Notes: generated from the sequence alone by a model not told the origin. DNA of 64,000 nt from Candidatus Corynebacterium avicola (GCA_019114135.1 DXGC01000070.1:1-64000); one strand, 5' to 3'; counted from the first letter of the stretch, positions 1 to 8,959 are shown. Made by a program: numbers and translations.

Positions 1-647
1 CGAAGAAGAAGGCTTCCACTGCGCAGGAAGACATGATGCAGAACCAGATGATGATGATGCAGAAGCTGATGCTCTGGGTCATGCCGGTGATGATGTTCGC
101 CGGTGGTTTCCTCTGGCAGGTCGGTCTGGCCATCTACATGGCTGCGAACACCTCCTGGATGTTCTGCCAGCAGATCCTGGTCTTCCGCAAGATGGACCGC
201 GAAGAGGAGGAGGAGAAGGAGGCGAAGCTCGCCGCCAAGCGCACCAGCGCGCCGAAGCCGGGCAAGAAGCCGAAGGGTGGCGCTGCCGCCGCCGGCACCG
301 CCGGTGCCGCCACTGCTGTCGCAGAGGGCTCCAAGGACGCTCAGGACGCCCCGGAGGCCCAGGAGGGTGCCGAGGGCGGCCAGGACGCCGCGAAAGCCTC
401 TGAAGGGGCTAACGCCGCTGCAGGATCCGGGGCTGGCCAGTCCCAGGGCTCTGGCTCCAAGCTCGACGAGGAACAGGCGACCAAGTACCGCTCCCAGGCC
501 GAGTCGATGAGTCCGGAGGCCCTCGACTCCGCGATCACCCGCCTGAAGGAAGTCATCGACAACCCGCCGTCGAAGAACCAGCGTAAGAAGCGCGGCCGGA
601 ACCTCGAGTTCCTCGCCATCCTGGAGGACGTCAAGTCCCAGTCGTAG
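1..647 (+). CDS. yidC: YidC/Oxa1 membrane protein insertase, C-terminal part (5' truncated by window edge)
   Basis: The frame is open from the window edge (codons from base 3) to the TAG at 645-647, so about the last 214 residues are present. The visible part has the end of the conserved YidC core (QNQMMMMQKLMLWVMPVMM, then a hydrophobic stretch up to QQILVF), followed by a long Ala/Gly/Lys-rich cytosolic tail of about 140 residues, typical of actinobacterial YidC. The family inserts membrane proteins with or without SecYEG. It sits upstream of rsmG and parAB, the usual origin-proximal order. The product is secure; the true start lies outside the window. Confidence 0.93.
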   Translation, partial: KKKASTAQEDMMQNQMMMMQKLMLWVMPVMMFAGGFLWQVGLAIYMAANTSWMFCQQILVFRKMDREEEEEKEAKLAAKRTSAPKPGKKPKGGAAAAGTAGAATAVAEGSKDAQDAPEAQEGAEGGQDAAKASEGANAAAGSGAGQSQGSGSKLDEEQATKYRSQAESMSPEALDSAITRLKEVIDNPPSKNQRKKRGRNLEFLAILEDVKSQS

Positions 648-701
648 GGCTGACCCCTCTCCCGCGCTCCGGGTCTCCCGGAAGCGGCGCTCCCGCATCA
701 G

Positions 702-726
702 CGCCCCGACCAATCTGGTCGGGGCG
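702..726 (+). terminator. Hairpin terminator after yidC
   Basis: Perfect 11-bp stem CGCCCCGACCA / TGGTCGGGGCG with a 3-base loop, followed by TTCT. It lies 55 bases after the yidC stop and separates yidC from the independent rsmG promoter. Confidence 0.75.
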
Positions 727-776
727 TTCTGCTGTCTGGGGGCGTCCTGCTGTCTCGTGCAGGGGTGCCCTGCCGC

Positions 777-782
777 TATGCT
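777..782 (+). promoter_or_regulatory. -10 box (TATGCT) of a leaderless rsmG transcript
   Basis: TATGCT fits TANNNT and ends exactly 7 bases before the GTG at 790. The same geometry recurs upstream of many genes here. It favours 790 over the ATG at 778 or GTG at 757 as the rsmG start. Confidence 0.5.
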
Positions 783-789
783 GGACGCC

Positions 790-1437
790 GTGAGTATCGA
801 CGACCTTCCTGAGACCCCCTCCATCGCCACCGAGGTCTTCGGTGACCGTGTGGCACTGGCTGAGTCCTACGCGGGCTGGCTCGCGGACGCCGGTGTCGTC
901 CGCGGACTGATCGGCCCGCGGGAGGTGCCCCGGTTGTGGGACCGGCACATCCTCAACAGCGCCGTACTCGGTGAGGTCATCGACGAGGGCTCCCGGGTGG
1001 TGGACGTCGGATCCGGTGCCGGCCTGCCGGGTATTCCCCTTGCCATAGCCCGGCCGGATCTGACCGTCCAGTTGGTCGAGCCTCTGCTGCGTCGGGTCAC
1101 CTTCCTCAATGAGGTCGTGGAGGACCTCGGGCTGAGCAATGTCGAGGTGTACCGCGGTCGCGCCGAGGAGAAGGAGATCGTCTCGACGGTCGGCGGCGCC
1201 GATGTGGTGACCTCGCGTGCCGTGGCTCCGGTCGGTCGTCTGATCAACTGGTCGCTGCCCTTGGCGCGTAAGGGTGGGGCCGTGAAGGCGCTCAAGGGCT
1301 CCTCCGTGTCGGAGGAGCTGGTCCGGGACCGCAACGACATCCGTAAGGCGGGTGGGTCCGACGGAGAGGTTCTCGAGGTCGGCGCCGGCGTGCTCTCGCA
1401 GCCGACGTTCGTGGCCGTTGTCGAACGTCGTCGCTGA
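790..1437 (+). CDS. rsmG: 16S rRNA (guanine(527)-N7)-methyltransferase RsmG
   Basis: RsmG (GidB) uses S-adenosylmethionine to methylate G527 of 16S rRNA in the 30S subunit; loss gives low-level streptomycin resistance in other bacteria. The 215-residue frame has the family's GPREVPRLWDRHILN segment near the N terminus and a Rossmann SAM-binding motif VVDVGSGAGLPGIPLA at about residues 70-85. GTG 790 was chosen because a TATGCT box lies 7 bases upstream; ATG 778 (MLDAVSIDD) and GTG 757 are in-frame alternatives. It lies between yidC and parA as in other Corynebacterium and Mycobacterium genomes. Confidence 0.93.
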   Translation: MSIDDLPETPSIATEVFGDRVALAESYAGWLADAGVVRGLIGPREVPRLWDRHILNSAVLGEVIDEGSRVVDVGSGAGLPGIPLAIARPDLTVQLVEPLLRRVTFLNEVVEDLGLSNVEVYRGRAEEKEIVSTVGGADVVTSRAVAPVGRLINWSLPLARKGGAVKALKGSSVSEELVRDRNDIRKAGGSDGEVLEVGAGVLSQPTFVAVVERRR

Positions 1438-1537
1438 ACCGGCAGTGGAACGGCACTGAACCGGCACCGGACCGGCGCCCGATTTTCCCCGAATTACAGT
1501 GCTGTTGTTCAACGGTGAGGATCACCGTCAAACGGGG

Positions 1538-1553
1538 TGTTTCACGTGAAACC
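1538..1553. other. parS centromere site 1
   Basis: TGTTTCACGTGAAACC matches the conserved 16-bp parS palindrome at all but the last base. It lies between rsmG and parA and is expected to be bound by ParB encoded downstream. Confidence 0.93.
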
Positions 1554-1613
1554 TCCGTTGTTCACACGGGGGAAGGCGACTACTGTTGTGTGAGTAGACG
1601 GGGACACCGTGGA

Positions 1614-1629
1614 TGTTTCACGTGAAACC
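1614..1629. other. parS centromere site 2
   Basis: A second TGTTTCACGTGAAACC, identical to site 1, 76 bases further on and about 130 bases upstream of parA. Confidence 0.93.
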
Positions 1630-1761
1630 TCTCCCCCGGCGGACGTCGGTTCCGGCGAAGCCGGAAAGGACTGAATGAGCCCCAGACGTCCTTTACATCC
1701 AGCATGTCCCCAACCCCTATCGCCCCATATGCCCCGGCAACACATTGTGCAAAGGTAGTTC

Positions 1762-2703
1762 ATGATTCCATCTGAGTGGGATGACACCCCCATCGCTGAT
1801 GCGGCCCGTCGGGCGGCCCGCATTCAGAACCCGGAGCGTCTCAGTCTCGAGCGGCCTTCGACGACCCGTATCCTCACGGTGGCGAACCAGAAGGGCGGTG
1901 TCGGGAAGACCACCTCGACCGTCAACCTGGCGTGGGCACTGGCACTGCACGGCATGAAGGTGCTTGTCGTCGACCTGGACCCGCAGGGCAACGCCTCCAC
2001 CGCCTGCGGTGCCGAGCACCGAATGGGCACCCCGTCCAGCTACGAGCTTCTCATCGGCGAGAAGAACCCGGACGAGGTCATTCAGGTCAGCGCCGAGAAC
2101 GAGAACCTCCACTGCATCCCGGCGACCATCGACCTCGCCGGTGCGGAGATCGAGCTCGTCTCCCTGGTCCGCCGTGAGTACCGCCTTCCGGACGCCCTGC
2201 GGAAGACCTTCCTGACAGAGGCCGGGTACGACTACGTCTTCATCGACTGCCCGCCCTCGCTCGGCCTTCTGACCATCAACGCGATGAACACCGCCACCGA
2301 GGTCATGATCCCCATCCAGTGCGAGTACTACGCGCTGGAGGGAGTCGGACAGCTGCTGAACAACATCAGCATGATCCGGGAACACCTCAACCCCAAACTG
2401 CACGTCTCGGCCGTCCTGCTGACCATGTACGACGCCCGGACGAAGCTTTCGGAGCAGGTCGCCGAAGAGGTGCGTACGCATTTCGGAAGCGCCGTTCTCG
2501 ACAACCAGATCCCCCGCAGCGTCAAGGTGTCCGAGGCCCCCGGCTACGGTAAGACCGTGCTGCAGTACGACCCCGGTTCACGTGGAGCCCTCGCCTACTT
2601 CGATGCTGCAGTGGAACTCGCAACGCGAGGCGATTACCTCCCATTGGAAGAGACCGGCCCCATCGGTGTCGCGCCTGAGCTTCACACCACGGAGAAGAAC
2701 TGA
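1762..2703 (+). CDS. parA: ParA chromosome-partitioning ATPase
   Basis: A 313-residue P-loop ATPase of the MinD/ParA family that segregates newly replicated origins with ParB-parS. It has a short N-terminal extension, then the deviant Walker A box KGGVGKTT at residues 44-51, a Walker A' segment ending DLDPQGNAS, and a Walker B-like FIDCPPSLG. The start is the ATG that gives MIPSEWDD, about 130 bases after parS site 2. The stop codon overlaps the parB start (ATGA), so parA and parB are translationally coupled. Chromosomal, not plasmid: it follows rsmG and is flanked by four parS copies. Confidence 0.96.
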   Translation: MIPSEWDDTPIADAARRAARIQNPERLSLERPSTTRILTVANQKGGVGKTTSTVNLAWALALHGMKVLVVDLDPQGNASTACGAEHRMGTPSSYELLIGEKNPDEVIQVSAENENLHCIPATIDLAGAEIELVSLVRREYRLPDALRKTFLTEAGYDYVFIDCPPSLGLLTINAMNTATEVMIPIQCEYYALEGVGQLLNNISMIREHLNPKLHVSAVLLTMYDARTKLSEQVAEEVRTHFGSAVLDNQIPRSVKVSEAPGYGKTVLQYDPGSRGALAYFDAAVELATRGDYLPLEETGPIGVAPELHTTEKN

Positions 2704-3947
2704 TGACTGAAAAGAAGAAGCCGGCCGCTCCCCAGCTGCCCAATGCTGACACCCGTCGCGGCGGACTTGGCCGCGGACTCGGTGCACTGATCCCGACTGG
2801 CCCGTCGAAACCCCGTCTCGGTGCGGGCGCCGCAGACGTGATCCTCGGAACCGGGACCTCCTCCCCCGCCGCGGAAACATCGGACGGTGGGTCGGACTGG
2901 AAGTCCCCCAAGACTTCAGCGAAGAACGGCACCGCTGCTTCAGCGCCCACCAAGAAGCAGAGCGGTTCTGAGAAGACGTCGACTCCTTCGGCGTCGCCGG
3001 TATCGGGATCCGATGTTTCGGCCGCCGGGGACGACTCGGGCAACACACCGGACAAGCGTCACAGTGACGTTACTTCAGAGGGTGGCAGCAAGCCCACGAG
3101 TTCCGTCACTGAAGGTACCGAGACCGCCAATGAGTTCGGCGCGAGCTACCGAGAGATCCCGGTTGCCGACGTTCGCCGGAATGCGAAGAACCCGCGTGAG
3201 GTTTTCGAGGAGGAGCCCCTCAACGAGCTCGTCCACTCGATCAAGGAGTTCGGTCTCCTCCAGCCGATCGTGGTTCGCCCCCTCGAGGCGAACAGCTTCG
3301 AACTCATCATGGGTGAACGACGCCTTCGCGCGTCCAAGCTTGCCGGGCTCGAGGTCATTCCGGCCATCGTGCGGGAGACCGAGGACCAGGACATGCTGCG
3401 CGATGCTCTCCTGGAGAACATCCACCGCGTCCAGCTGAACCCCCTTGAAGAGGCGAGCGCCTACCAGCAGCTCCTCGACGAGTTCGACGTGACACAAGGA
3501 GAGCTGGCGAAGAGGCTGGGACGCTCCCGTCCGTTGATCACCAATATGCTGCGCCTGCTGCAGCTCCCCGTGAACGCGCAGCGCAAGGTCGCTGCCGGCG
3601 TCCTCAGCGCCGGCCACGCACGTGCCCTCCTCGGAGTGAAGACGGGTCAGGAGGACCAGGAGCGGCTCGCTGACCGGATCGTCGCTGAAGGCCTGAGCGT
3701 TCGCGCGACCGAGGAAGCGGTCGTCCTGCTCAACCGCGGCGACGGAGCGGAGAAGTCGCAGCGTAAGCGTGCGGTGCGTGAGCAGCCGGAGGCAGTCCAG
3801 CATTGGGCGACGTCTGCGGCGGACGCGCTGGATACCCGCGTGACCGTGCAGATGGGTGCCCGCAAGGGCAAGATCGTCGTCGAGTTCGGCGACCAGGACG
3901 ACTTCGAGCGCATCACAGATCTGCTGAAGCTCCCCCGCGAGGAGTAG
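2703..3947 (+). CDS. parB: ParB chromosome-partitioning protein (parS-binding CTP switch)
   Basis: A 414-residue ParB/Spo0J protein. The N-terminal [10 protein letters not shown] (21-30) is the conserved ParA-contact motif. A low-complexity linker of about 110 residues follows (40-145), longer than in many ParB proteins. The nuclease/CTPase core contains GERRLRA (204-210) and [14 protein letters not shown] (238-251). A helix-turn-helix follows at about 263-285, and a C-terminal dimerisation region. The family binds parS and spreads as a CTP-dependent clamp. It overlaps parA by 4 bases and is followed directly by two more parS sites. Confidence 0.96.
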   Translation: MTEKKKPAAPQLPNADTRRGGLGRGLGALIPTGPSKPRLGAGAADVILGTGTSSPAAETSDGGSDWKSPKTSAKNGTAASAPTKKQSGSEKTSTPSASPVSGSDVSAAGDDSGNTPDKRHSDVTSEGGSKPTSSVTEGTETANEFGASYREIPVADVRRNAKNPREVFEEEPLNELVHSIKEFGLLQPIVVRPLEANSFELIMGERRLRASKLAGLEVIPAIVRETEDQDMLRDALLENIHRVQLNPLEEASAYQQLLDEFDVTQGELAKRLGRSRPLITNMLRLLQLPVNAQRKVAAGVLSAGHARALLGVKTGQEDQERLADRIVAEGLSVRATEEAVVLLNRGDGAEKSQRKRAVREQPEAVQHWATSAADALDTRVTVQMGARKGKIVVEFGDQDDFERITDLLKLPREE

Positions 3948-3952
3948 GTGGG

Positions 3953-3968
3953 TGTTTCACGTGAAACC
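3953..3968. other. parS centromere site 3
   Basis: TGTTTCACGTGAAACC, five bases after the parB stop codon. Confidence 0.93.
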
Positions 3969-3980
3969 ACGGGGTGTGGT

Positions 3981-3996
3981 GGTTTCACGTGAAACA
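3981..3996. other. parS centromere site 4
   Basis: GGTTTCACGTGAAACA: the central TTTCACGTGAAA palindrome is intact and only the first base departs from consensus. Its start is 28 bases after that of site 3. Confidence 0.88.
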
Positions 3997-4050
3997 TCAC
4001 TGAGCTGAACCACTCTGCAGAAAGTCGCACCACCCCTTTATATGTCCAGG

Positions 4051-4056
4051 TAGACT
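4051..4056 (+). promoter_or_regulatory. Probable -10 box (TAGACT) for the GNAT gene
   Basis: TAGACT lies 26 bases before the GTG start, leaving room for a short leader that carries the GAAGGAG ribosome site. No clear -35 was seen. Confidence 0.4.
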
Positions 4057-4082
4057 TACAGCGGACGACCGAAGGAGTGCCG

Positions 4083-4784
4083 GTGGAGATCAGGTACAGT
4101 GCACTTCGCCTCGATGGCGAAGCTCACGTGGAGGCCGAGGCAGGGCGGGACACGTTCTGGGAGCTGCCTCCGGGGGCGGAGTCTGCCGACCCGAAATTCG
4201 ACAAGCAGATGTGGATCAACACTGTCCTGTACCGGTGGGGCATCTGCGGCTACACCGCATTTGTCGGTACCGGTGACTTCGGCAGCGGTGAACGTGCTGC
4301 AGCCTCGGTCTTCTTCGCTCCCCCGACCTACTTCCCCGGCGCCGCCGTCATGCCCTCCGGGCCGGTCTCCGGTGACGCAATCCTGATCTCGAATGTCTTC
4401 GTGGATCAGCCCTACATGGGCCTGTACCTCGAGCACAGCCTGATCGACACCGTGGTGACCGAGGCTGAGCGACGTGGCATCGCCGCCGTGGAGGTCTACG
4501 GGCGCAATGACGCCGACACCCCGGTCGGGTCCTACTTCCCGGAGGGCTATCACGGTTGGGAGACTCGCCCGCACAGCGGCGACCTCGAGTCAGCTCCCGT
4601 GTTGTCCGCGGACATCCTGGAGCAGCAGGGCTTCGAGATTGTCGGCAAGCACCCCCGTTTCCCCCGGTACCGCAAGGACCTGAACAAGGGCTCCTCCCTG
4701 TTCAGTGACTTCGAGATCGACGCCCACGCTCTGTTGAACAATTCTGGACCTCTCAGCACGGTCCTCGGCGGTCGTTGGGCCTGA
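4083..4784 (+). CDS. GNAT-family N-acetyltransferase-like protein next to parB
   Basis: A protein of about 233 residues with no signal peptide or membrane segment. Its fold looks like the acetyltransferase (GNAT) family: a central region ILISNVFVDQPYMGLYLEHSLIDTV resembles the acetyl-CoA-binding beta4-alpha3 part, followed by GIAAVEVYGR and a C-terminal EQQGFEIVGKHPRFPRYRKDL that resembles the family's last strands. GTG 4083 is chosen because GAAGGAG lies 5 bases upstream; GTG 4077 would overlap that site. A related gene usually sits beside parB in Corynebacterium and Mycobacterium. The substrate is unknown. Confidence 0.75.
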   Translation: MEIRYSALRLDGEAHVEAEAGRDTFWELPPGAESADPKFDKQMWINTVLYRWGICGYTAFVGTGDFGSGERAAASVFFAPPTYFPGAAVMPSGPVSGDAILISNVFVDQPYMGLYLEHSLIDTVVTEAERRGIAAVEVYGRNDADTPVGSYFPEGYHGWETRPHSGDLESAPVLSADILEQQGFEIVGKHPRFPRYRKDLNKGSSLFSDFEIDAHALLNNSGPLSTVLGGRWA

Positions 4785-4961
4785 CGGGCACGATCTCTCG
4801 GCGCCGGATCTCCGGTAGGGGCTCGTCGAGGCTCGCGGGCTCATGGACCGACTGACACCGACTGAAGGTCATGGGGGGCCTCAGAGGCCTCGGAGATCCC
4901 CGGGGAGGCGTTCTGGGGCGTCTGGGAGTGCCTGTAGGTCGCTCCGGTGTGCCCCGAAGTC

Positions 4962-5246
4962 CTATCGCTCGATGTAGATCGGCGGATCGGGAGGCGGAGC
5001 GACGGTGATTCCCCGGACGGTGCGCCTCTCCCCCAGGGCGAGGGCGCCCTCGAGCTCGTGGGAGGCGTCCGCCATGGAGATGAGTCTGTACCCGAGCGAC
5101 GTCTCGATCGCCATGGGATCGGTGACAGTCCCGTTCACGAAGTCATGAATGATGATCTGAGTGATGAGCCGGTCCCGCGCGGAGTCCAGCGAGATCCCCA
5201 GGCTCATGGACAGCCGCTCGGTGAGAGTGGTGAGAGTGGTGGTCAC
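4962..5246 (-). CDS. Small conserved hypothetical protein (94 aa)
   Basis: Not assigned to a named family. The protein is soluble-looking, with an N-terminal helical part (TLTERLSMSLGISLDSARDR) and a Pro-rich C terminus. It starts at GTG 5246 with AAAGGA nine bases upstream. It lies 63 bases downstream of cwlM on the same strand, so it may be the last gene of the trxB-trxA-cwlM run. Codon use is like its neighbours. The function is unknown. Confidence 0.55.
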   Translation of the reverse strand: MTTTLTTLTERLSMSLGISLDSARDRLITQIIIHDFVNGTVTDPMAIETSLGYRLISMADASHELEGALALGERRTVRGITVAPPPDPPIYIER

Positions 5247-5309
5247 GGCGCAGCATCCTTTCCGGTGGGCTTTCCACCGGAGCCTACGCCGAATCCATCG
5301 AACAGGTGA

Positions 5310-6500
5310 TCAGGCCCCGGACTCCGCGGCCAACAGGTCGGCGAAGCGGTAGGTGCCGGTCGGAGCCGTGTCAGCGTCCAGCAGGTAGAGACGCTTCACC
5401 GCCACCACCAGGGATTCCGCGATCGTGTCGCGGCAGTCCGGGTTCGCCAGGACCGCCACATCATCCGGGTTCGTCAGATAACCGGCGACGAACTGCACCG
5501 CGGGCATCTGCGTCATCCGGAGGATGTCCCAGGTCCGCCGGTGGCTGTAGAGGTTGGTCAGCGAGGTACGCGCCGAGACCTCACGCTGGATGAAGTTCGA
5601 CAGTTTCTCGCCGGTCAGTGAGGAGCGTCCGAACTCCGAACCGAAGTAGAAGGAGGCGGCACCGTGCGCCCGCTCGTTCGGATAGGAGTCGGCTCGGAGC
5701 GAGATCATCAGGTCAGCGCCGAAGGCGTTCGCGATCGAGGCACGGTCCAGGTGGGAGGGGTTACCGGTGCGCGGACGCGAGATGATGGTCTCGATACCCG
5801 CGGCGATCATCCGTCCCTCGGTCCTGGTGGCCAGGTCCCAGAGGATCTCCTCCTCCGTGATCGGTCCGTAGGGGCCCTTGACGACCTGACCGTGGTCACC
5901 GTCGCCGAGGCCCGGGTCCAGCACGATGCGCTTGCCGGTCAGCTGCGGTCCAGCGGCACGGATGCGCTCCTTCTCGCGGATGGCCTGCGGGGAGCCGCCG
6001 GTGATCCGTCGGCCCAGGTAGCGCAGCGACCGCAGCGTGGAGGGGCCACAGATGCCGTCGACGGTGAGACCGTAGTTCAACTGGTAGGAACGCAGAGCTT
6101 GATGTGTCTCCTCGCCGAAGTGGCCGTCCACACGACTGGTGAAGAACCCGAGGTCGAGCAGGTGGACCTGCAGTGAGGCGACATCATCACCGACGAAGTA
6201 GCTGCCGGGGGCCTGCAACGACAGCACCCGTGCCCCGAGGGTGTAGGACGCCTCTCGCAGGGAGCGCAGCGTCCCGTCGGTGATGGTGCCGTTGGCGTCG
6301 ATCCCGCGCTTCTGCTGGAACGCGCGGATGGCGGTCTCCAGCGCGGGGTCGAAGTACTCGTCCTCCGCGGACCACTGCTGGGAACCGTCGCCGGCGGCGT
6401 CACCGTCGAAACCGTCGATGAAGCCGAGACGGGCGAGAGTGCTCCGCACCTCGGCCACGCGGGGGCTGCTGTCCCCTACCTGAAGTCTGAATCCGAACAT
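5310..6500 (-). CDS. cwlM: CwlM-like amidase-fold peptidoglycan regulator (catalytic zinc ligands apparently lost)
   Basis: A 396-residue protein: two peptidoglycan-binding type 1 repeats (about 8-80 and 95-160, the second with YFVGDDVASLQVHLLDLG and EETHQALRSYQ), then an Amidase_3 domain (about 190-380). In active N-acetylmuramoyl-L-alanine amidases the zinc ligands lie in DPGHG and SxHxN, and a catalytic Glu comes late. Here these read DPGLG, ISLRADS and VQFVAGY, so both His and the late Glu are gone. This fits mycobacterial CwlM, which activates MurA rather than cutting the wall. A GGAGG site precedes ATG 6500. It lies 18 bases after trxA and is co-oriented with it. Confidence 0.9.
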   Translation of the reverse strand: MFGFRLQVGDSSPRVAEVRSTLARLGFIDGFDGDAAGDGSQQWSAEDEYFDPALETAIRAFQQKRGIDANGTITDGTLRSLREASYTLGARVLSLQAPGSYFVGDDVASLQVHLLDLGFFTSRVDGHFGEETHQALRSYQLNYGLTVDGICGPSTLRSLRYLGRRITGGSPQAIREKERIRAAGPQLTGKRIVLDPGLGDGDHGQVVKGPYGPITEEEILWDLATRTEGRMIAAGIETIISRPRTGNPSHLDRASIANAFGADLMISLRADSYPNERAHGAASFYFGSEFGRSSLTGEKLSNFIQREVSARTSLTNLYSHRRTWDILRMTQMPAVQFVAGYLTNPDDVAVLANPDCRDTIAESLVVAVKRLYLLDADTAPTGTYRFADLLAAESGA

Positions 6501-6518
6501 CGAAACCTCCAGACCCGT

Positions 6519-6845
6519 TTACGCGTCGAGTCCGTCGAGCACGGCCACGAGGTCCTCCTTGGACTGCCTCCCGTGCAGTTCCACGACCTTCTTACCGTCC
6601 TTGAAGACCATCAACGCGGGGATACTCATGACCTGGAACATGGCCGCGAGGCCTCGTTCCTCCTCGACGTTCACCTTGGCCACGGAGACCGTGTCGGCGT
6701 AGTCGGCCGCAATCTCGTTGATTGTCGGCTCCATCTGCAGGCATGGCTGACACCATCCCGCCCAGAAATCGACGAGCACGGGCTGCTCGGCGTCAATGAC
6801 ACTGGAACGGAAGGAGTCCTGCGTCACGGCGAGGGGTTGGTTCAT
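6519..6845 (-). CDS. trxA: Thioredoxin with a WCQPC active site
   Basis: A thioredoxin of about 108 residues that should be reduced by the TrxB encoded just upstream. The active-site loop is DFWAGWCQPCLQ: both redox cysteines are present, but the usual Gly of WCGPC is Gln, which can alter redox potential. The cis-Pro loop SIPALMVFKDG and C-terminal GRQSKEDLVAVLDGL are normal. ATG 6845 (MNQPLAV) has AGGAG nine bases upstream and is preferred to a longer frame starting at 6872. The order trxB-trxA-cwlM matches trxB2-trxC-cwlM of mycobacteria. A second thioredoxin with WCGPC is encoded at 49.5 kb. Confidence 0.92.
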   Translation of the reverse strand: MNQPLAVTQDSFRSSVIDAEQPVLVDFWAGWCQPCLQMEPTINEIAADYADTVSVAKVNVEEERGLAAMFQVMSIPALMVFKDGKKVVELHGRQSKEDLVAVLDGLDA

Positions 6846-7147
6846 TCGTGAATCTCCTGGGGTGATGGGCACACGTTTGAACCCGATCTTACCCGCATGG
6901 GTGTCGAACTACGTCCTCCGAACGGTCACGATCCCGACACAGTTACGTCACATTAACGTCAAGGTCAGGGGCGACCATATCGGTCGGACGCAGTGTGTTT
7001 CCGCTGCTCTCGCGTGTTGCTGAGCATCACGGACACGTCGCGACACACCATCTGCGACTCATTTCCGTAACACCGGACGGGCCGACCGCAGCGTGTCGAA
7101 AACTGACGGGAACCGGCGGGAACCGGCGGAACCGGCGAGGCCGTCCG
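6846..7147. other. Gene-free spacer between trxB and trxA
   Basis: About 300 bases with no convincing ORF. Next to the trxB stop is a short tandem repeat: two and a half copies of CGGGAACCGG around 7107-7137. No clear terminator or RNA gene was seen. trxA may have its own promoter here, but I could not place one with confidence. Confidence 0.4.
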
Positions 7148-8083
7148 CTACAGGGCGGCGAGGTAGGCCTCGGCGTCCAGCGCGGCGCGGCAGCCGGAAC
7201 CGGCGGCGGTGATCGCCTGCTGGTAGTGCGAGTCCACCAGGTCGCCGGCGGCGAAGACGCCGGGCACGGAGGTAGCGGTGGAGGGCTCGGCGACCTTGAC
7301 GTAGCCGTTGTCCTGCAGTTCGACCTGCCCCTCGAAGGCGGTTATGCGCGGGTCGTGGCCGATGGCGACGAACATGGCGTCCATCGGGACCTCACGGGTC
7401 TCGCCGGTGACGGTGTCCTTCAGCTTCAGCGCCTGGACGGTTCCCTCGCCGAGGACCTCCTCCACCGTGGCGTTCATGATCATGTCGATCTTCGGGTTGT
7501 TGCGGGCGCGTTCCTCCATGATCGCTGAGGCACGGAACTCGTCACGACGGTGGATGATGGTCACCTTGTCACCGAACTTGGTGAGGAAGTCGGCCTCCTC
7601 CATCGCGGAGTCGCCACCACCGACGACGGCGATCTGCTTCTCCTTGAAGAAGAAGCCGTCGCAGGTCGCGCATGAGGAGACGCCGTGTCCCAGCTTCTCC
7701 TCCTCGCCCGGCACACCGAGGTACCGCGGGGCGGCACCGGTGGCGAGCACCACGGTGCGGGCATGGAACTCCTCGTCGTCGGTGAAGACCTTCTTGATGT
7801 CACCCTCGAGCTCCACGCGCTCGACGTCCTCCATGCGCAGGTCGGCACCGAAGCGCTCGGCCTGGTTACGCATGTCGTCCATGAGGGACGGGCCCATGAT
7901 GGACTCCGGGAAGCCCGGGAAGTTCTCGACCTCGGTGGTCTGCATCAGCAGGCCGCCGAAATCCATGCCCTCGAAGACCAGCGGCTTGAGCTCGGCACGA
8001 GCGGCGTAGATGGCGGCGGTGTAGCCGGCGGGGCCGGAACCGATGATGATGACGTCGTGGACGGTGGGGGTGGAATCGCTCAT
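7148..8083 (-). CDS. trxB: Thioredoxin reductase
   Basis: NADPH-dependent FAD flavoprotein of 311 residues that reduces thioredoxin. It has the FAD motif [17 protein letters not shown] at the N terminus, the redox-active pair CATC (in SSCATCDGF) at about residues 136-139, the NADPH motif [12 protein letters not shown], and the C-terminal FAD motif [11 protein letters not shown] 8083 (MSDSTPT) is chosen over the upstream ATG because a TAGAAT box ends 7 bases before it, giving a leaderless mRNA. It is adjacent to sigM and upstream of trxA and cwlM; SigM controls thioredoxin genes in C. glutamicum. Confidence 0.96.
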   Translation of the reverse strand: MSDSTPTVHDVIIIGSGPAGYTAAIYAARAELKPLVFEGMDFGGLLMQTTEVENFPGFPESIMGPSLMDDMRNQAERFGADLRMEDVERVELEGDIKKVFTDDEEFHARTVVLATGAAPRYLGVPGEEEKLGHGVSSCATCDGFFFKEKQIAVVGGGDSAMEEADFLTKFGDKVTIIHRRDEFRASAIMEERARNNPKIDMIMNATVEEVLGEGTVQALKLKDTVTGETREVPMDAMFVAIGHDPRITAFEGQVELQDNGYVKVAEPSTATSVPGVFAAGDLVDSHYQQAITAAGSGCRAALDAEAYLAAL

Positions 8084-8090
8084 GCAGATG

Positions 8091-8096
8091 ATTCTA
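8091..8096 (-). promoter_or_regulatory. -10 box (TAGAAT) of a leaderless trxB transcript
   Basis: Read on the minus strand, TAGAAT is followed by 7 bases and then the trxB ATG at 8083. A SigM/SigH-type GGAAT-GTT promoter was looked for and not confidently found. Confidence 0.5.
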
Positions 8097-8199
8097 GCCA
8101 TGTTGTCCAGCCCTCGGAGGCCCCGGTGGCAAGTCAGTCACCGGCCGGTCGAGAGTGAGACAGAACTCAGTGTCCAGGTGCTCCCGAACTACTCCCGGC

Positions 8200-8781
8200 C
8201 TACTCCTCTGCGAGCCGTTGCCGCAGGTGGGCGCGCGCCCGGGCCCGCCTCGACTTCACCGTCCCCACCGGGACCCCCAGGTGCTCGGCGGTGCGGTCCA
8301 GCGGCCAGTCGTGGACCTCGGTGTACATGAACACGTCCCGCAGGCCCGGATGCAGACTGTTCACTGCTTCGTCCAGGACGAGTCGCTGGACCGCGCGCCC
8401 GGCGTCCTCCGAGCGACGGCAGGTCAGCTCCGGGATCGGGACGTCCTCGTCGAGGGAACGGTGTGAGTCCTCGTTGCGTCGGGACGCCCGTCGGACATGG
8501 CTCAGTGCGGTGTTTCGCACGATGGTGCACAGCCAGGTCGCCGCCGAGCCGGCTCCCCGGAAGGTCGCGGCGGTGCGGTGGACCTTCAGCAGTGCGTCCT
8601 GCAGCAGGTCGGCGCGGTCGTCGTACGGGACGCCCGCCTGGCTCAGCGTCCAGTTCAACAGGACCCGGTGCCGGTCGACGAGCAACGCGAACGCCTCCCC
8701 GCACCCGGCATGGTGCCGGCGCAGCAGTTCTGCGTCCGACAGCACGGTCGGCCCGTTCGGCTTGCTCAATGCAATGGTCAT
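8200..8781 (-). CDS. sigM: ECF RNA polymerase sigma factor SigM
   Basis: A 193-residue extracytoplasmic-function sigma factor. Region 2 contains AFALLVDRHRVLLNWTLSQAG and the DLLQDALLKVHRTAATFRG core (about 45-75); region 4 contains LDRTAEHLGVPVGTVKSRRARARAHLRQRL near the C terminus. The start is set at ATG 8781, with GGGGGA nine bases upstream. It is next to trxB, matching Corynebacterium SigM, which directs disulfide-stress genes. No anti-sigma gene lies between sigM and trxB, unlike the mycobacterial locus with rsmA. Its usual neighbour murJ is displaced by the persulfide cassette. Confidence 0.88.
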   Translation of the reverse strand: MTIALSKPNGPTVLSDAELLRRHHAGCGEAFALLVDRHRVLLNWTLSQAGVPYDDRADLLQDALLKVHRTAATFRGAGSAATWLCTIVRNTALSHVRRASRRNEDSHRSLDEDVPIPELTCRRSEDAGRAVQRLVLDEAVNSLHPGLRDVFMYTEVHDWPLDRTAEHLGVPVGTVKSRRARARAHLRQRLAEE

Positions 8782-8959
8782 GATCACGAATCCCCCAGAT
8801 TCTGTGTCTTCTCCCCTGCCCTCCACCGTCCCCGCGGTGAAGAACCCTCACAGCACGTGCGCTGTGTCCCCCTACTGTATCCCGGCCGACGACCTCGGTA
8901 AAGGTTTTGGTGAAAAACCTAGGTGCCCGTGCGCCGGGGCCGGGGACGGAGCGCGGCAC

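Noticed and set aside
6846-7147. A SigM/SigH-type promoter (GGAA-N17-GTT) between trxB and trxA.
   Set aside because: GGAAAC and GGAAAT occur on the minus strand, but neither has a GTT at the right distance.
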